The notes beneath the pieces were generated by a model. It saw only the letters and a list, made by a program, of their open reading frames with translations. It ran no database searches and was not told the DNA's origin. 64,000 bases of DNA from contig JAJFKS010000006.1 of the NCBI GenBank assembly GCA_021773115.1, positions 62,001 through 126,000 on the forward strand, given 5' to 3'. Positions 1 through 9,164 of this stretch are shown piece after piece (the first letter of the stretch is position 1; each line of letters starts with the position of its first letter). Position numbers and translations under genes: made by a program. Source of the stretch: Woeseiaceae bacterium (lineage in GTDB: Bacteria > Pseudomonadota > Gammaproteobacteria > Steroidobacterales > Woeseiaceae).

Positions 1-636
1 ATTTCGACACTGCTGGAGATTCTCGCGATCCTGTCGAGAGGCGATGTTCGCAGCGAGGTTCTGAATGAGCTGGACCACCAAATCAGCGCCTTGGGGCGGT
101 TCCAGAGCCATACCGGGGTCGACGGGGGTCGCCTTGGCAACCTGATGCACAATCTTTCTACCAGCCGCGAAGAAATATCATCGATTGGCACGGGCTACCT
201 GCAGTCGCTTAAGGACAGTCATTTCCTGAATGCGATTAAACATCGCAGCGCAATTCCAGGCGGCACCTGCGAATTCGACCTGCCGGAGTACAGTCATTGG
301 TTGCGCCAACCGATTGGCCGGCGCCAAACCGACATGACGAATTGGATTCAGGCAATTCGCCCGCTGTGCGACGGTGTGAGTGAAGTACTTTGGCTAATCC
401 GCGAGAGCGCGCAACCCAAAGAGCGTCACGCATCCAACGGCATGTTCCAACACAACATGCAAAAGGACGCCAATTGCCGCTTGTTGCGTGTCAGTCTTCA
501 GAAGGGTTCCGACCTGTTCCCTGAAATTAGCGGCAGCCAGCATCGATTTACGATACGTTTTTTGGAGTGGTCTGCTGTCGGCCAGCGAGCAACGCAGACA
601 GCGAGCGACGTGCCGTTCCAGCTTTCGATTTGTTGA
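1..636 (+). CDS. zapD: ZapD, FtsZ-ring associated protein (5' end outside window)
   Basis: Frame 1 is open from the first base, so the gene begins upstream; the track start at 91 is only an internal TTG. The 211 visible residues align with E. coli ZapD (about 247 aa) from memory, including IPGGTCEFDLP, the NGMFQHN stretch and the C-terminal PEISGSQHRFTIRFLEW. ZapD is a cytoplasmic protein that bundles FtsZ filaments at the division site. It converges on mutT with only 3 bp between the stop codons. In E. coli the small gene yacG lies between zapD and mutT; it is absent here. Roughly 40 N-terminal residues are missing because of the window edge, not because the gene is broken. Confidence 0.93.
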   Translation: MSTLLEILAILSRGDVRSEVLNELDHQISALGRFQSHTGVDGGRLGNLMHNLSTSREEISSIGTGYLQSLKDSHFLNAIKHRSAIPGGTCEFDLPEYSHWLRQPIGRRQTDMTNWIQAIRPLCDGVSEVLWLIRESAQPKERHASNGMFQHNMQKDANCRLLRVSLQKGSDLFPEISGSQHRFTIRFLEWSAVGQRATQTASDVPFQLSIC

Positions 637-639
637 GGT

Positions 640-1032
640 CTAGTGGCGCTGCTGCAACGCGGTCACGACGGGAACATCAGCCGGCAACAGTTCGGCAGCA
701 TCAAGAAATTCCGATGGAACCCAGCGTAATTCCTGACCTTCGCGGCCAACCGGTTTGCAATTCCAGCGGCTGACAATAAAAAACTCGATCGAGACGATGC
801 GGTCATCGTACTCATGACGCAGATTCATAAACGAAGAACTTTCGGTGACCTCGATACCAAGTTCTTCGGCCAGTTCACGCGATAGAGCGCGCTCCGCCGA
901 TTCGCCGGGCCCGATCTTACCGCCTGGAAATTCCCAGAGACCGTTGAACGGTCCACCACCGAGGCGCTCCGCGATCAGTACCCGGCCTTTGCTATCGCAG
1001 AGAATTCCCGCAGCGACGTTGAAGTGATCCAT
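640..1032 (-). CDS. mutT: MutT, 8-oxo-dGTP diphosphatase (Nudix)
   Basis: A Nudix hydrolase of about 130 aa, the usual MutT size. The Nudix box is complete (GPGESAERALSRELAEELGI, near residues 40-60), with the REL..EE catalytic core that binds Mg2+. The family removes 8-oxo-dGTP from the nucleotide pool and so limits A:T to C:G transversions. The track start at 1038 is a TTG; the ATG at 1032 (MDHFNVAAG) fits the family N-terminus better. It follows secA by 9 bp on the same strand, as in E. coli where mutT is co-transcribed downstream of secA. No fused thiamine-phosphate synthase-like domain is present, unlike in pseudomonads. Confidence 0.93.
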   Translation of the reverse strand: MDHFNVAAGILCDSKGRVLIAERLGGGPFNGLWEFPGGKIGPGESAERALSRELAEELGIEVTESSSFMNLRHEYDDRIVSIEFFIVSRWNCKPVGREGQELRWVPSEFLDAAELLPADVPVVTALQQRH

Positions 1033-1041
1033 CGGCAAAGT

Positions 1042-3918
1042 TTACGCGTTCAACTTGCCGTGGCATTGCTTGAATTTCTTGCCGGAACCGCAGGGGCAAG
1101 GTTCATTGCGGCCGATCTTGCGTTCGCCGCGGACGAACGGCTCCGGCGCGGCAGCTGCGGGTACGGGGTCCGGATTCGATCCGGGTTCCGGTGCCGCACC
1201 CAGCGCAGACGCCGCAGCGTGCTGAAACTTCATCTTGTCAGCCGCCTGTTTTCGCTCCGCCATCTCGTTGAGATCTTCTTCACCCTGAATACGGATGCGC
1301 GAGAGAATACTGATCGTGTCGTATTTAACCTGCTCCAGCATGGTGCCGAACATTTCAAATGCTTCGCGCTTGTATTCCTGCTTGGGATTCTTTTGCGCGT
1401 AGGAACGCAAACCTATGCCCTGACGAAGGTGATCCATCGATGCCAGATGCTCTTTCCAATGATGGTCCAGTTGTCGCAGCATGACCTGCTTTTCAACGCC
1501 GCGCATCAGTTCCGCACCGATGCTGGCGGCTTTCCTTTCGTATACGCTTTGCGCTTCTGCGATGCTGCGTGCAGCAATTCCTTCCGAATTTAAGGTCCTG
1601 TCATCAGCAATCCACTGCGACACATCCGCCTGCACGCCAAAGTCCGCCTCGAGTACTTTGCTCAAGCCATCGGCGTCCCACAATTCTTCCAGGCTACCTG
1701 GCGGAATATATTGTTCGGCCGTCATGCCGACAACCTCTTCGCGGATAGCATTGACAGAGTCTTCAATATCGTCGGCGTCCATGAGTTCCGCGCGCTGGTG
1801 GTACACCACCTTGCGCTGATCGTTGGCGACATCATCGTACTCAAGCAGATTCTTTCGGATATCGAAGTTGTGCGCTTCAACCTTGCGCTGCGCACGCTCA
1901 ATCTGGCGTGACAACAACTTGCTTTCAATCGCCTCACCTTCACGCATACCGGCGCGCGATAGCAAGCTCTTGGTGCGCTCCGGATCACCGAAGATTCGCA
2001 TCAGGGTATCTTCCATCGACAGGTAAAAACGGCTCGATCCCGGGTCACCCTGACGACCGGAACGCCCGCGTAGCTGGTTGTCGATGCGTCGGGATTCATG
2101 CCGTTCCGTGCCGATGATATGCAGTCCACCGGCCTCCAGCACCTGTTCGTGGCGCTGTTGCCACTCCGCTTCTATCGCGGCGGCATCTGCTCCTTCGCCC
2201 GCCTCTTCCAGCGCCGCGTCGAGGCTGCCGCCCAGCACAATATCGGTACCGCGGCCTGCCATGTTGGTCGCGATCGTAATGGCTGCAGGTCGACCAGCGT
2301 TCTGAACGATTTGCGCTTCGCGTTCATGCTGCTTGGCGTTCAGGACTTCGTGTTTGATATTCTGCTTCTTTAACATCGATGACAGCAGTTCAGAGGCTTC
2401 AATTGACGTCGTACCCACCAGCGCCGGCTGGCCGCGCTCGCGACAATCGATAATGTCTTCAATGATGGCTTCGAATTTGTCTTTTGCCGTCAGGTAGACA
2501 AGGTCGGGCTGGTCATCGCGTATCATGTCTTTGTTCGTCGGAATCACCACGACTTCGAGGCCATAGATCGACTGAAACTCGAAAGCTTCGGTATCGGCTG
2601 TACCGGTCATGCCCGACAGCTTGTTGTAAAGGCGGAAATAATTCTGGAAGGTAATTGACGCGACCGTCTGATTTTCCTGCTTGATTGAAACGCCTTCTTT
2701 GGCTTCAACCGCCTGGTGCAAACCGTCGCCCCAGCGTCGACCGGGCATCGTGCGGCCGGTGAATTCATCAACGATGATGACCTCACCGTCTTTGACAATA
2801 TAGTCGACATCCTTCTGATACATCACGTGCGCACGCAAAGCTGATCCCAAGTGGTGCAGCAACTTGATGTTAGCGGCGTCGTACAGGCTTTCGCCTTCGG
2901 ATAACAATCCAGCCTGCGTCATCAGGGCCTCAACCCGTGAGTGCCCCTCTTCTGTAATGTGTGCCTGCTTGCCTTTTTCATCAACGGTATAGTCGCCACG
3001 TACCACGATTTCACACGATGCGACCTTGCCTTCGAGGTCGGTCATAACTAGATCAGCATCGCGTGTTTCGGCGAGGCTGACAGCAGCCTCGAGCGTCAAC
3101 TCTTCGTCCGACTCGCCTGCGATCCGAATTTTATTCGCCGGAATATCAAAATTTATTGGGTTCTCGGCTTCCGTGTGGCGTCGCAGTTTGGGTATCAGTT
3201 TGTTGATCTGGCCGTACAGATCCGTGCTGGATTCTGCGGGCCCTGAAATGATCAACGGTGTTCGCGCTTCATCGATGAGAATCGAGTCGACTTCGTCCAC
3301 GATCGCAAAATTCAATTCTCGCTGAGATTTATCAGCTGTCGAGAATGCGAGGTTGTCTCGCAGGTAGTCGAAACCGAGCTCGTTGTTCGTCGCGTAAGTA
3401 ATATCGCACTGATACGCCGCGCGCTTCTCATCGGCCGTCTGGCCGCTTCTTGAAACACCCACTGTCAGACCCAGGAAATCATATATCGGACGCATCCAGT
3501 CGGCGTCTCTTTGCGCAAGGTACTCGTTGACGGTCACAATATGCACACCATCGCCGCTGATCGCATTGAGGTAAGCAGGCAGAGTCGACATCAAGGTCTT
3601 GCCTTCACCGGTACGCATCTCGGCAATATTGCCGTCGTTCAGCACCATGCCACCGATCAGTTGTACGTCGAACGGTCGCATATGCATCGTCCGTATTGAT
3701 GCCTCGCGAGCGACGGCAAACGCTTCCGGCAAGAGATCCTGCAGGGATTCTCCATCCTTGTAGCGCTGCTTGAATTCAGCTGTCTTTGCCTGCAGCGCTG
3801 CGTCATCGAGCGCCTTAAGGCCGTCTTCCAGCGCGTTGATTGCTTTGACTGATTTTGCGTACTGACGCACCAGTCGCTGGTTGCGACTGCCAAATATGCT
3901 TGTCAGGAAATTGGCCAC
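1042..3918 (-). CDS. secA: SecA, preprotein translocase ATPase
   Basis: The motor of the Sec pathway: it binds preproteins with SecB and drives them through SecYEG. Visible are the Walker A MRTGEGKT, Walker B-like VDEVDSIL, the helicase motif MAGRGTDI, and the C-terminal zinc/SecB-binding motif [14 protein letters not shown]. The track start at 3942 is a TTG. A GTG at 3918 ([13 protein letters not shown]) has AGGGAG about 5 nt upstream and matches the usual SecA N-terminus, giving about 958 aa; this is longer than E. coli (901) mainly through the linker before the zinc tail. It lies downstream of the M23 peptidase gene, with about 150 bp between them that may hold its own promoter. Confidence 0.97.
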   Translation of the reverse strand: MANFLTSIFGSRNQRLVRQYAKSVKAINALEDGLKALDDAALQAKTAEFKQRYKDGESLQDLLPEAFAVAREASIRTMHMRPFDVQLIGGMVLNDGNIAEMRTGEGKTLMSTLPAYLNAISGDGVHIVTVNEYLAQRDADWMRPIYDFLGLTVGVSRSGQTADEKRAAYQCDITYATNNELGFDYLRDNLAFSTADKSQRELNFAIVDEVDSILIDEARTPLIISGPAESSTDLYGQINKLIPKLRRHTEAENPINFDIPANKIRIAGESDEELTLEAAVSLAETRDADLVMTDLEGKVASCEIVVRGDYTVDEKGKQAHITEEGHSRVEALMTQAGLLSEGESLYDAANIKLLHHLGSALRAHVMYQKDVDYIVKDGEVIIVDEFTGRTMPGRRWGDGLHQAVEAKEGVSIKQENQTVASITFQNYFRLYNKLSGMTGTADTEAFEFQSIYGLEVVVIPTNKDMIRDDQPDLVYLTAKDKFEAIIEDIIDCRERGQPALVGTTSIEASELLSSMLKKQNIKHEVLNAKQHEREAQIVQNAGRPAAITIATNMAGRGTDIVLGGSLDAALEEAGEGADAAAIEAEWQQRHEQVLEAGGLHIIGTERHESRRIDNQLRGRSGRQGDPGSSRFYLSMEDTLMRIFGDPERTKSLLSRAGMREGEAIESKLLSRQIERAQRKVEAHNFDIRKNLLEYDDVANDQRKVVYHQRAELMDADDIEDSVNAIREEVVGMTAEQYIPPGSLEELWDADGLSKVLEADFGVQADVSQWIADDRTLNSEGIAARSIAEAQSVYERKAASIGAELMRGVEKQVMLRQLDHHWKEHLASMDHLRQGIGLRSYAQKNPKQEYKREAFEMFGTMLEQVKYDTISILSRIRIQGEEDLNEMAERKQAADKMKFQHAAASALGAAPEPGSNPDPVPAAAAPEPFVRGERKIGRNEPCPCGSGKKFKQCHGKLNA

Positions 3919-4072
3919 TGAGGCTCCCTGGGGTCCGGTCAAACAAAGGCCGCTATTCTAAGGTGTCGCGGGGCTATTTAAAATCGAATGTCGCGATTTA
4001 TGGGCAAAAATCACGATCACAAGGACCCGGGCGACAAAGCACCGTATCTTAATGGAGCGGGTGGTTTCGAAC
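3919..4072 (-). promoter_or_regulatory. Intergenic region upstream of secA, weak promoter candidate
   Basis: This 154-bp gap between the M23 peptidase stop and the secA start is AT-rich in its middle on the minus strand. A TAGAAT hexamer at 3955-3960 (minus) is a fair -10 box, 17 bp from a poor -35 (TTTTAA). I see no SecM-type leader ORF, which E. coli uses to tune secA. The promoter call is a guess. Confidence 0.25.
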
Positions 4073-5005
4073 TTACTTCGAGGCGTCGCGGATAAACTTC
4101 ACTGGATTCACGCGGCTACTGTTGTGCAGGACCTCGAAATGCAGGTTCGGTCCGGTAGCACGGCCGGTTTCGCCCATCAGGGCAACGACCTGTCCTTTCT
4201 TGACCTCATCGCCGACGGAGACGAGATTCTCGGAGTTGTGCGCGTAGCGCGTTGAATATCCGGAACCGTGGTTGATTTCAACCATGATGCCGTAGCCGTA
4301 CCGATCCGCCGACCAGGTGACGACTCCATCAGCGACTGCGACGATTTCTGCGCCGTTCTTGCCAGCGAAGTCGATGCCGGTGTGGTTTGCAGCTTTACCG
4401 GTAAACGGATCCGTGCGTTTGCCGAAATAGGAGGATATCCAGCCTGCGCCAACCGGCCGGCCTTGCGGATAAACCCGGTCCTTCAGGTTCTGGTTCATCA
4501 AGACGCTCTCAAGCACATCGAGTTGCGCCTCGCGACTACTTAACTGGGCACCCAGCATGTCCATCGCTTCGATCATATGCGGCACGGCGAGATTCGGTAC
4601 CAGCGCCACCGGCTCTTCCGGACCACCGATTGCCGGATCCGAGTCAAAGTCGAATTCGCCATCATCGATATCTGCCATGTCGGTCAAACGGCGACCCAGC
4701 GCATCAAGGCGAATAACCCGTGCGTTCATTTGTGCAATTCGAATCGACAACGCGTCCAGCGTATCTTCATTGTCCTGGCGAATTGAATTAATAATATCCC
4801 GCTGCTGTTGCAGCTCGCCTGTAAGTTCCTCGAGTTCGTTTATGCTGATGCCAGAACCGGTTCGCGACGCGTGCCAGGAACCGGCGACAAAACCAACACC
4901 GATTATCAGCACCGCAATGGCGGCGATCGCAGAACCTGCTGTCAGGCCAGTCAAATTCATCTGGCGAGGCGATCCGAACCCCTTGCCGAAGATAACTACA
5001 TTCAT
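4073..5005 (-). CDS. M23-family murein endopeptidase, membrane-anchored
   Basis: A 310-aa protein with one N-terminal membrane segment (about residues 22-43), a coiled-coil-like stretch rich in Glu/Gln (about 52-110) and a C-terminal LytM/M23 domain. The zinc ligands are visible in NHTGIDFAG (HxxxD) and LHFEV (HxH). Such proteins cut peptide cross-links in murein, or activate amidases if degenerate; here the metal ligands look intact, so it is probably an active enzyme facing the periplasm. It is divergent from the DUF721 gene and upstream of secA, a position where Pseudomonas-type genomes also carry an M23 gene (from memory). The exact substrate cannot be read from sequence. Confidence 0.9.
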   Translation of the reverse strand: MNVVIFGKGFGSPRQMNLTGLTAGSAIAAIAVLIIGVGFVAGSWHASRTGSGISINELEELTGELQQQRDIINSIRQDNEDTLDALSIRIAQMNARVIRLDALGRRLTDMADIDDGEFDFDSDPAIGGPEEPVALVPNLAVPHMIEAMDMLGAQLSSREAQLDVLESVLMNQNLKDRVYPQGRPVGAGWISSYFGKRTDPFTGKAANHTGIDFAGKNGAEIVAVADGVVTWSADRYGYGIMVEINHGSGYSTRYAHNSENLVSVGDEVKKGQVVALMGETGRATGPNLHFEVLHNSSRVNPVKFIRDASK

Positions 5006-5312
5006 GTTTTACGTCCCCGACGCATCCGGTTAGACGTCGTCGTAATAGTGCAAGTCGCAGAGTCGCAGAGCCATTGCTCGCGTCCGCTTGTTCGCGTTGT
5101 TATAAACTTGCTGTCCCTGCTCAATTCGGTAGCTCCGCTGCCCTAGGATCGCTCCCTTAGACCGGTGGTTTTGCGACCCCGCCTTTCAGCGGGTTTGCCT
5201 TTCTCGTCCCGAAACTATGCATAATGTCGGAAATCATTACAAGACAAGGCCCCGGGAACGGTGACCGGGATCACCCCAAAGAGGATAAAAGCGCTAACTG
5301 CGTCACATTAAA
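5006..5312. other. Divergent intergenic region, M23 peptidase / DUF721 gene
   Basis: These 307 bp contain no gene I can support. They hold a short tandem repeat (two copies of AGTCGCAG, 5053-5068), a small GC hairpin followed by a T-run on the plus strand (CCCGC-CTTTCA-GCGGG-TTT, 5178-5196), an AT-rich TATGCATAAT stretch near 5216-5225 that could be a -10 region for the DUF721 gene, and a second small hairpin at 5260-5275 (GGTGA...TCACC) in its leader. None of these is strong alone. Confidence 0.4.
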
Positions 5313-5612
5313 ATGTCGTCCGAGAAGCTTATAGACCTGCTAAATCCCAGCAAGGACGGGGACTTAGGCGAACTCATCGGGCGTGCGCGGCAGATGGGTG
5401 AGCTGACAGGCATTCTGTGCAAATCGCTGCCAGCGGCAGATCAGGGCGCCATTGTGGCCGCGAACGTCAGGGATGGCGGTGAATTGGTCGTAATTTGCGC
5501 GTCGTCCGCCTGGGCTGCGAAGTTGCGCTATCGCAGCGACAAGCTGCTAAAAGTCGCGCTGGACGCCGGGATCAATGCCTCCAGCTGTCGCGTCTGCGTC
5601 AGCCAGAACTAA
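5313..5612 (+). CDS. DUF721 / DciA-like protein (possible helicase loader), short form
   Basis: A 99-aa protein of the DUF721 family, recognised from the DLGELIGRARQMGELTGILCKSLPA start and the LVVICASSAWAAKLRYRSDKLL core, and from its position beside lpxC and secA. The family includes DciA, the ancestral loader of the replicative helicase DnaB in bacteria without DnaC; I infer that role here only from family membership. It is shorter than many DciA proteins: the KH-like DUF721 core is present, with no long C-terminal extension. It is transcribed alone on the plus strand and converges on lpxC with 24 bp between stops. Confidence 0.75.
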   Translation: MSSEKLIDLLNPSKDGDLGELIGRARQMGELTGILCKSLPAADQGAIVAANVRDGGELVVICASSAWAAKLRYRSDKLLKVALDAGINASSCRVCVSQN

Positions 5613-5636
5613 CAACATGAAACGGGGTATAGGCGC

Positions 5637-6545
5637 TTATGCATACGAGGGTGTTGCGTAGGAAATAGGCGCTTTTTTCGAATCGCTGAAGGTCACCTCC
5701 TCCCACGAGGACTGATCGGCCAGCATGGCACGAAATAATTTGTTGTTGAGATCGTGCCCGGATTTGTAGGCGCGCAATTCGCCAATCAGGCTGTGCCCCA
5801 GCAGGTAGGCGTCTCCGATCGCATCGAGGATCTTGTGAATGACGAACTCGTTGGCATAGCGCAGGCCGTCCTCATTCAAGATCCGATAGTCGTCCAGCAC
5901 AATCGCATTATCCATACTGCCGCCGAGCGTTAAATTGCGCTCACGCAAGGCCTCGACATCGCGCAGAAAACAGAAAGTCCGCGCGCGGCTGACTTCTTTA
6001 AGAAACGACGTCGACGAAAAATCGATCGTCGCCTGCTGGCTTAGCTTATTAAAAACCGGGTGGTTGAAGAACACCTCGAAGTTGACTTTGAAACCATTAA
6101 ACGGATGCAGCTCGGCCCACTTGTCGCCATCTTCGACACGAACCTTCTTCTTGATGCGAATGAATTTCTTCGGCGCGTTTTGTTCTTCAATTCCTGCGGA
6201 TTGCAACAGGAATATAAATGGACCCGCGCTACCGTCCATGATGGGCACTTCGGGTGCAGAAAGATCAACATACACATTGTCGATTCCCAGACCTGCCAAT
6301 GCTGACATCAAGTGTTCGACGGTCGCTACCTTGACGCCGTCTTTAACCAGTGTCGTGCCAAGCATTGTTTCACCGACCAGCTGCGGGTCAGCCTTGATAT
6401 CAACCGGCTCTTCGAGATCAACGCGACGAAACGTAATACCGGCATTGGCTGCGGCCGGTCGCAAAGTCATATAGACCTTCTCACCAGAATGCAGTCCGAC
6501 GCCGGTGGCGCGGATCGATGTCTTGAGCGTTCGTTGTCTCAGCAT
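5637..6545 (-). CDS. lpxC: LpxC, UDP-3-O-acyl-GlcNAc deacetylase
   Basis: The zinc deacetylase of the first committed step of lipid A synthesis, in the cytoplasm. Zinc and catalytic motifs are visible: [15 protein letters not shown] (metal His and adjacent acid), [24 protein letters not shown], and [10 protein letters not shown] with the catalytic His. The track start (6584) is a TTG; ATG at 6545 begins [21 protein letters not shown], which matches the E. coli start MIKQRTLKR, giving 302 aa. It follows ftsZ at the distal end of the dcw cluster, as in enterics and pseudomonads. The C-terminus is ordinary for non-enteric proteins; a FtsH degron cannot be judged by eye. Confidence 0.97.
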   Translation of the reverse strand: MLRQRTLKTSIRATGVGLHSGEKVYMTLRPAAANAGITFRRVDLEEPVDIKADPQLVGETMLGTTLVKDGVKVATVEHLMSALAGLGIDNVYVDLSAPEVPIMDGSAGPFIFLLQSAGIEEQNAPKKFIRIKKKVRVEDGDKWAELHPFNGFKVNFEVFFNHPVFNKLSQQATIDFSSTSFLKEVSRARTFCFLRDVEALRERNLTLGGSMDNAIVLDDYRILNEDGLRYANEFVIHKILDAIGDAYLLGHSLIGELRAYKSGHDLNNKLFRAMLADQSSWEEVTFSDSKKAPISYATPSYA

Positions 6546-6662
6546 TTCGGGCGGAAGATTAGCATAAAAATTTCTCACTACCAAAAACTATCGGGATTTC
6601 AATTTGTTAGATCATTTCAATCATGTAAAAGCGAGAAGCCTGCGTCCGGAGGCAATGAGGTA

Positions 6663-6688
6663 GCCGGCCCGGAATCATCCGGGCCGGC
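6663..6688. repeat. Perfect inverted repeat in the ftsZ-lpxC spacer
   Basis: Arms GCCGGCCCGGA and TCCGGGCCGGC (11 bp each) around an ATCA loop. It would form a very stable hairpin in the ftsZ 3' transcript or in the lpxC leader. On the minus strand it is not followed by a T-run, so it is not a simple intrinsic terminator for ftsZ; it may stabilise the 3' end or pause RNA polymerase. Confidence 0.6.
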
Positions 6689-6706
6689 AAGCGGAGTTTA
6701 CCTGCC

Positions 6707-6732
6707 CCGGGCAGTAGTCTGCCCGGTTTTTT
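6707..6732 (+). terminator. Intrinsic terminator facing ftsZ (plus strand)
   Basis: CCGGGCAG-TAGT-CTGCCCGG followed directly by TTTTTT at 6727-6732. The U-run is only on the plus-strand transcript, which is opposite to ftsZ and lpxC. No plus-strand gene ends just upstream (the DUF721 gene ends 1.1 kb away and lpxC is antisense in between), so it would stop antisense or read-through transcription before it enters ftsZ. Confidence 0.6.
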
Positions 6733-6740
6733 CTGTTGCC

Positions 6741-7883
6741 TTAGTCGGCCTGGCGCCGCAGGAAGGCCGGAATATCCAGCAACTCTTCCTGCAAACCGTT
6801 GCCTTCCAGACCGTCGCCGACGGCGCGTTGACGCTGCACGGTTGGCTTGTCGAGAGTCTGGTAGTTTGGCTCAGTGTGTGTCGCCGGTCGACGCACGATC
6901 CGCATGGGCGATTCGGCATTAGCAGCCTGACGGCCGAGACCGGTCGCAACCACCGTGACACGAATGCGATCCGTCATCTCGGGATCAATGACCGTGCCCA
7001 CGACAACCGTTGCGTTTTCGGACGCGTATTCCTTAACGGTGTTGCCGACTTCCTGGAACTCGCCGATTGAAAGATCCATGCCTGCGGTGACGTTGACGAG
7101 GATACCGTTCGCGCCCTTCAGGTTGATGTCCTCCAGCAGCGGGCTCGATGCGGCGGCTTCGGCCGCTTCTCGCGCGCGATCTTCGCCGGACGCTTCGCCG
7201 GAGCCCATCATTGCCATGCCCATTTCAGACATTACAGTGCGGACGTCGGCAAAATCGACGTTGATCAGGCCGGGTCGCGTAATCAACTCGGCAATGCCCT
7301 GGACTGCGCCCTGCAGAACCTGGTTCGCGGCACGGAATGCATCCAGCAAGGTTGTCTCGCCACCCAGCACAGTCAGAAGCTTCTCGTTGGGGATCGTGAT
7401 CAGCGAGTCGACATACTTGCCGAGTTCCGCGATGCCATGTTCGGCAATCTGCATACGCTTACCACCTTCCATCAGGAACGGTTTGGTAACAACCGCGACC
7501 GTCAGGATGCCAAGTTCCTTGGCGACCTGAGCTACGATCGGTGCCGCACCGGTTCCGGTGCCACCACCCATACCGGCCGTAATGAACAGCATGTCGGCGC
7601 CTTCGATCGCTTCCAGAATACGGTCGCGGTCTTCCATGGCAGCCTGCCGGCCAATGTCAGGATCAGCGCCGGCGCCGAGTCCTTTCGTGATGTTGCATCC
7701 AATCTGCAACGATGTCCGTACACGTGATCCCTTGAGTGCCTGCGAATCCGTATTCGCACAGATGAAATCGACACCTTCGATGCCGGTTTCAACCATGTGT
7801 GCGACCGCATTGCCACCACCGCCACCGACACCGATGACTTTGATGACCGCACTTGAGCTATGCGCATCCATTAATTCAAACAT
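6741..7883 (-). CDS. ftsZ: FtsZ, tubulin-like division GTPase
   Basis: The 380-aa scaffold of the division ring. The tubulin signature GGGTGTG ([12 protein letters not shown]) and the N-terminal [10 protein letters not shown] nucleotide loop are intact. The final residues [12 protein letters not shown] are the conserved tail that binds FtsA and ZipA/ZapD-type partners, separated from the core by a variable linker. A strong Shine-Dalgarno GGAGGAAG lies just upstream of the ATG. It follows ftsA with a 42-bp gap, the longest in this part of the cluster, where an extra promoter could sit. The zapD gene at the left edge encodes one of its partners. Confidence 0.98.
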   Translation of the reverse strand: MFELMDAHSSSAVIKVIGVGGGGGNAVAHMVETGIEGVDFICANTDSQALKGSRVRTSLQIGCNITKGLGAGADPDIGRQAAMEDRDRILEAIEGADMLFITAGMGGGTGTGAAPIVAQVAKELGILTVAVVTKPFLMEGGKRMQIAEHGIAELGKYVDSLITIPNEKLLTVLGGETTLLDAFRAANQVLQGAVQGIAELITRPGLINVDFADVRTVMSEMGMAMMGSGEASGEDRAREAAEAAASSPLLEDINLKGANGILVNVTAGMDLSIGEFQEVGNTVKEYASENATVVVGTVIDPEMTDRIRVTVVATGLGRQAANAESPMRIVRRPATHTEPNYQTLDKPTVQRQRAVGDGLEGNGLQEELLDIPAFLRRQAD

Positions 7884-7925
7884 TGAGTCTTCCTCCGCTG
7901 TGTAACTTTTGTGGTACTACAATTA

Positions 7926-9164
7926 TCAAAATTGGCCCTGGAACCACGACCTCATGCGGTCCCAGACATCCCCTAAGTTGCCGCCGATCGGCGTACTGCG
8001 CCGGTCACGGCGTGACAGATTTTCGAAGCCGTACAGCAACAGACCAACACCGGTGGCGTAGATCGGGTTGCGTATGACATCCGTAAGTCCATCGACGTAC
8101 TGTGGCGACCCGAGCCGCACCGGCATGTGAAACACTTCCTCTGCCAGTTCAACCGCGCCTTCCATTTTTGCGCTGCCACCCGTGATAACCACGCCGGCTG
8201 CAATCAATTCCTCGAACCCGCTGCGACGTAATTCGTCACGTACGAGGCCGAACAGTTCTTCATAACGAGGCTCGACAATCTCTGCGAGTGTCTGACGCGC
8301 CAGTCGCCTCGGTGGACGGTCGCCAACACTTGGCACTTCAATCGTTTCGTCCGGATTGGCGAGCTGCGACAGCGCGCAGGCATATTTAATCTTGATCTCT
8401 TCCGCGTATTGCGTCGGCGTCCGCATCGAGACTGCAATATCATTCGTAACCTGGTCGCCCGCGATCGGGATTACCGCTGTGTGCTGAATCGCGCCACCGA
8501 GAAACACGGCGATGTCGGTTGTGCCACCACCAATATCGATGATGCATGAGCCAAGCTCTTTCTCATCATCGGTCAGGACGGAGTAACTCGAAGCCAATTG
8601 CTCGAGAACGATGTCGTCGACCTCAAGTCCACAACGCTGCACACACTTGACGATATTTTGTGCCGCACTTTCAGCGCCTGTGACCATGTGCACTTTCGCC
8701 TCCAGCCGAACGCCCGACATGCCAATCGGCTCGCGAATTCCTTCCTGATTATCGATGACGAATTCCTGCGGCAGGATGTGTAGAATTTTCTGGTCAGCCG
8801 GAATGGCGACTGCGCGTGCAGCATCGATTACGCGGTCCACGTCACTGGCGCTGACTTCAGAGTCACGAATGGCGACTATGCCGTGTGAATTGAGACTGCG
8901 GACGTGACTGCCGGCAATACCGGTATAAACCGAATGAATATCGCAGCCCGCCATCAACTCCGCTTCTTCAATCGCGCGCTGTATCGAGTGCACGGTGGAT
9001 TCGATGTTGACGACAACACCCTTCTTCAAACCACGTGACGGGTGCGAACCGATTCCGACAACCTCAATATTGCCCTCGTCGTTCACTTCACCGACAATCG
9101 CCACAACTTTCGAGGTGCCGACATCGAGTCCGACAATCAAATTTTTGTCAGGCCGTTTGGACAT
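7926..9164 (-). CDS. ftsA: FtsA, actin-like membrane anchor of the Z-ring
   Basis: A 412-aa actin/Hsp70-fold ATPase. The phosphate-1 motif (IVGLDVGTSKV), phosphate-2 motif (CIIDIGGGTTDIAVF) and adenosine motif (VVITGGSAKM) are visible. The C-terminal LGDVWDRMRSWFQGQF is the amphipathic helix that ties FtsZ polymers to the inner membrane. It starts directly after the ftsQ stop codon and precedes ftsZ, the standard dcw order, so ftsQAZ are probably co-transcribed. Confidence 0.98.
   Translation of the reverse strand: MSKRPDKNLIVGLDVGTSKVVAIVGEVNDEGNIEVVGIGSHPSRGLKKGVVVNIESTVHSIQRAIEEAELMAGCDIHSVYTGIAGSHVRSLNSHGIVAIRDSEVSASDVDRVIDAARAVAIPADQKILHILPQEFVIDNQEGIREPIGMSGVRLEAKVHMVTGAESAAQNIVKCVQRCGLEVDDIVLEQLASSYSVLTDDEKELGSCIIDIGGGTTDIAVFLGGAIQHTAVIPIAGDQVTNDIAVSMRTPTQYAEEIKIKYACALSQLANPDETIEVPSVGDRPPRRLARQTLAEIVEPRYEELFGLVRDELRRSGFEELIAAGVVITGGSAKMEGAVELAEEVFHMPVRLGSPQYVDGLTDVIRNPIYATGVGLLLYGFENLSRRDRRSTPIGGNLGDVWDRMRSWFQGQF

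Noticed and set aside
5053-5068. Tandem AGTCGCAG repeat before the M23 peptidase gene
   Set aside because: Two copies of 8 bp only; no sign of a functional array or variable repeat locus.
5178-5196. Terminator-like hairpin in the DUF721 gene leader
   Set aside because: The stem is 5 bp and the T-run only three bases, with no upstream plus-strand gene to end; too weak to call a terminator.
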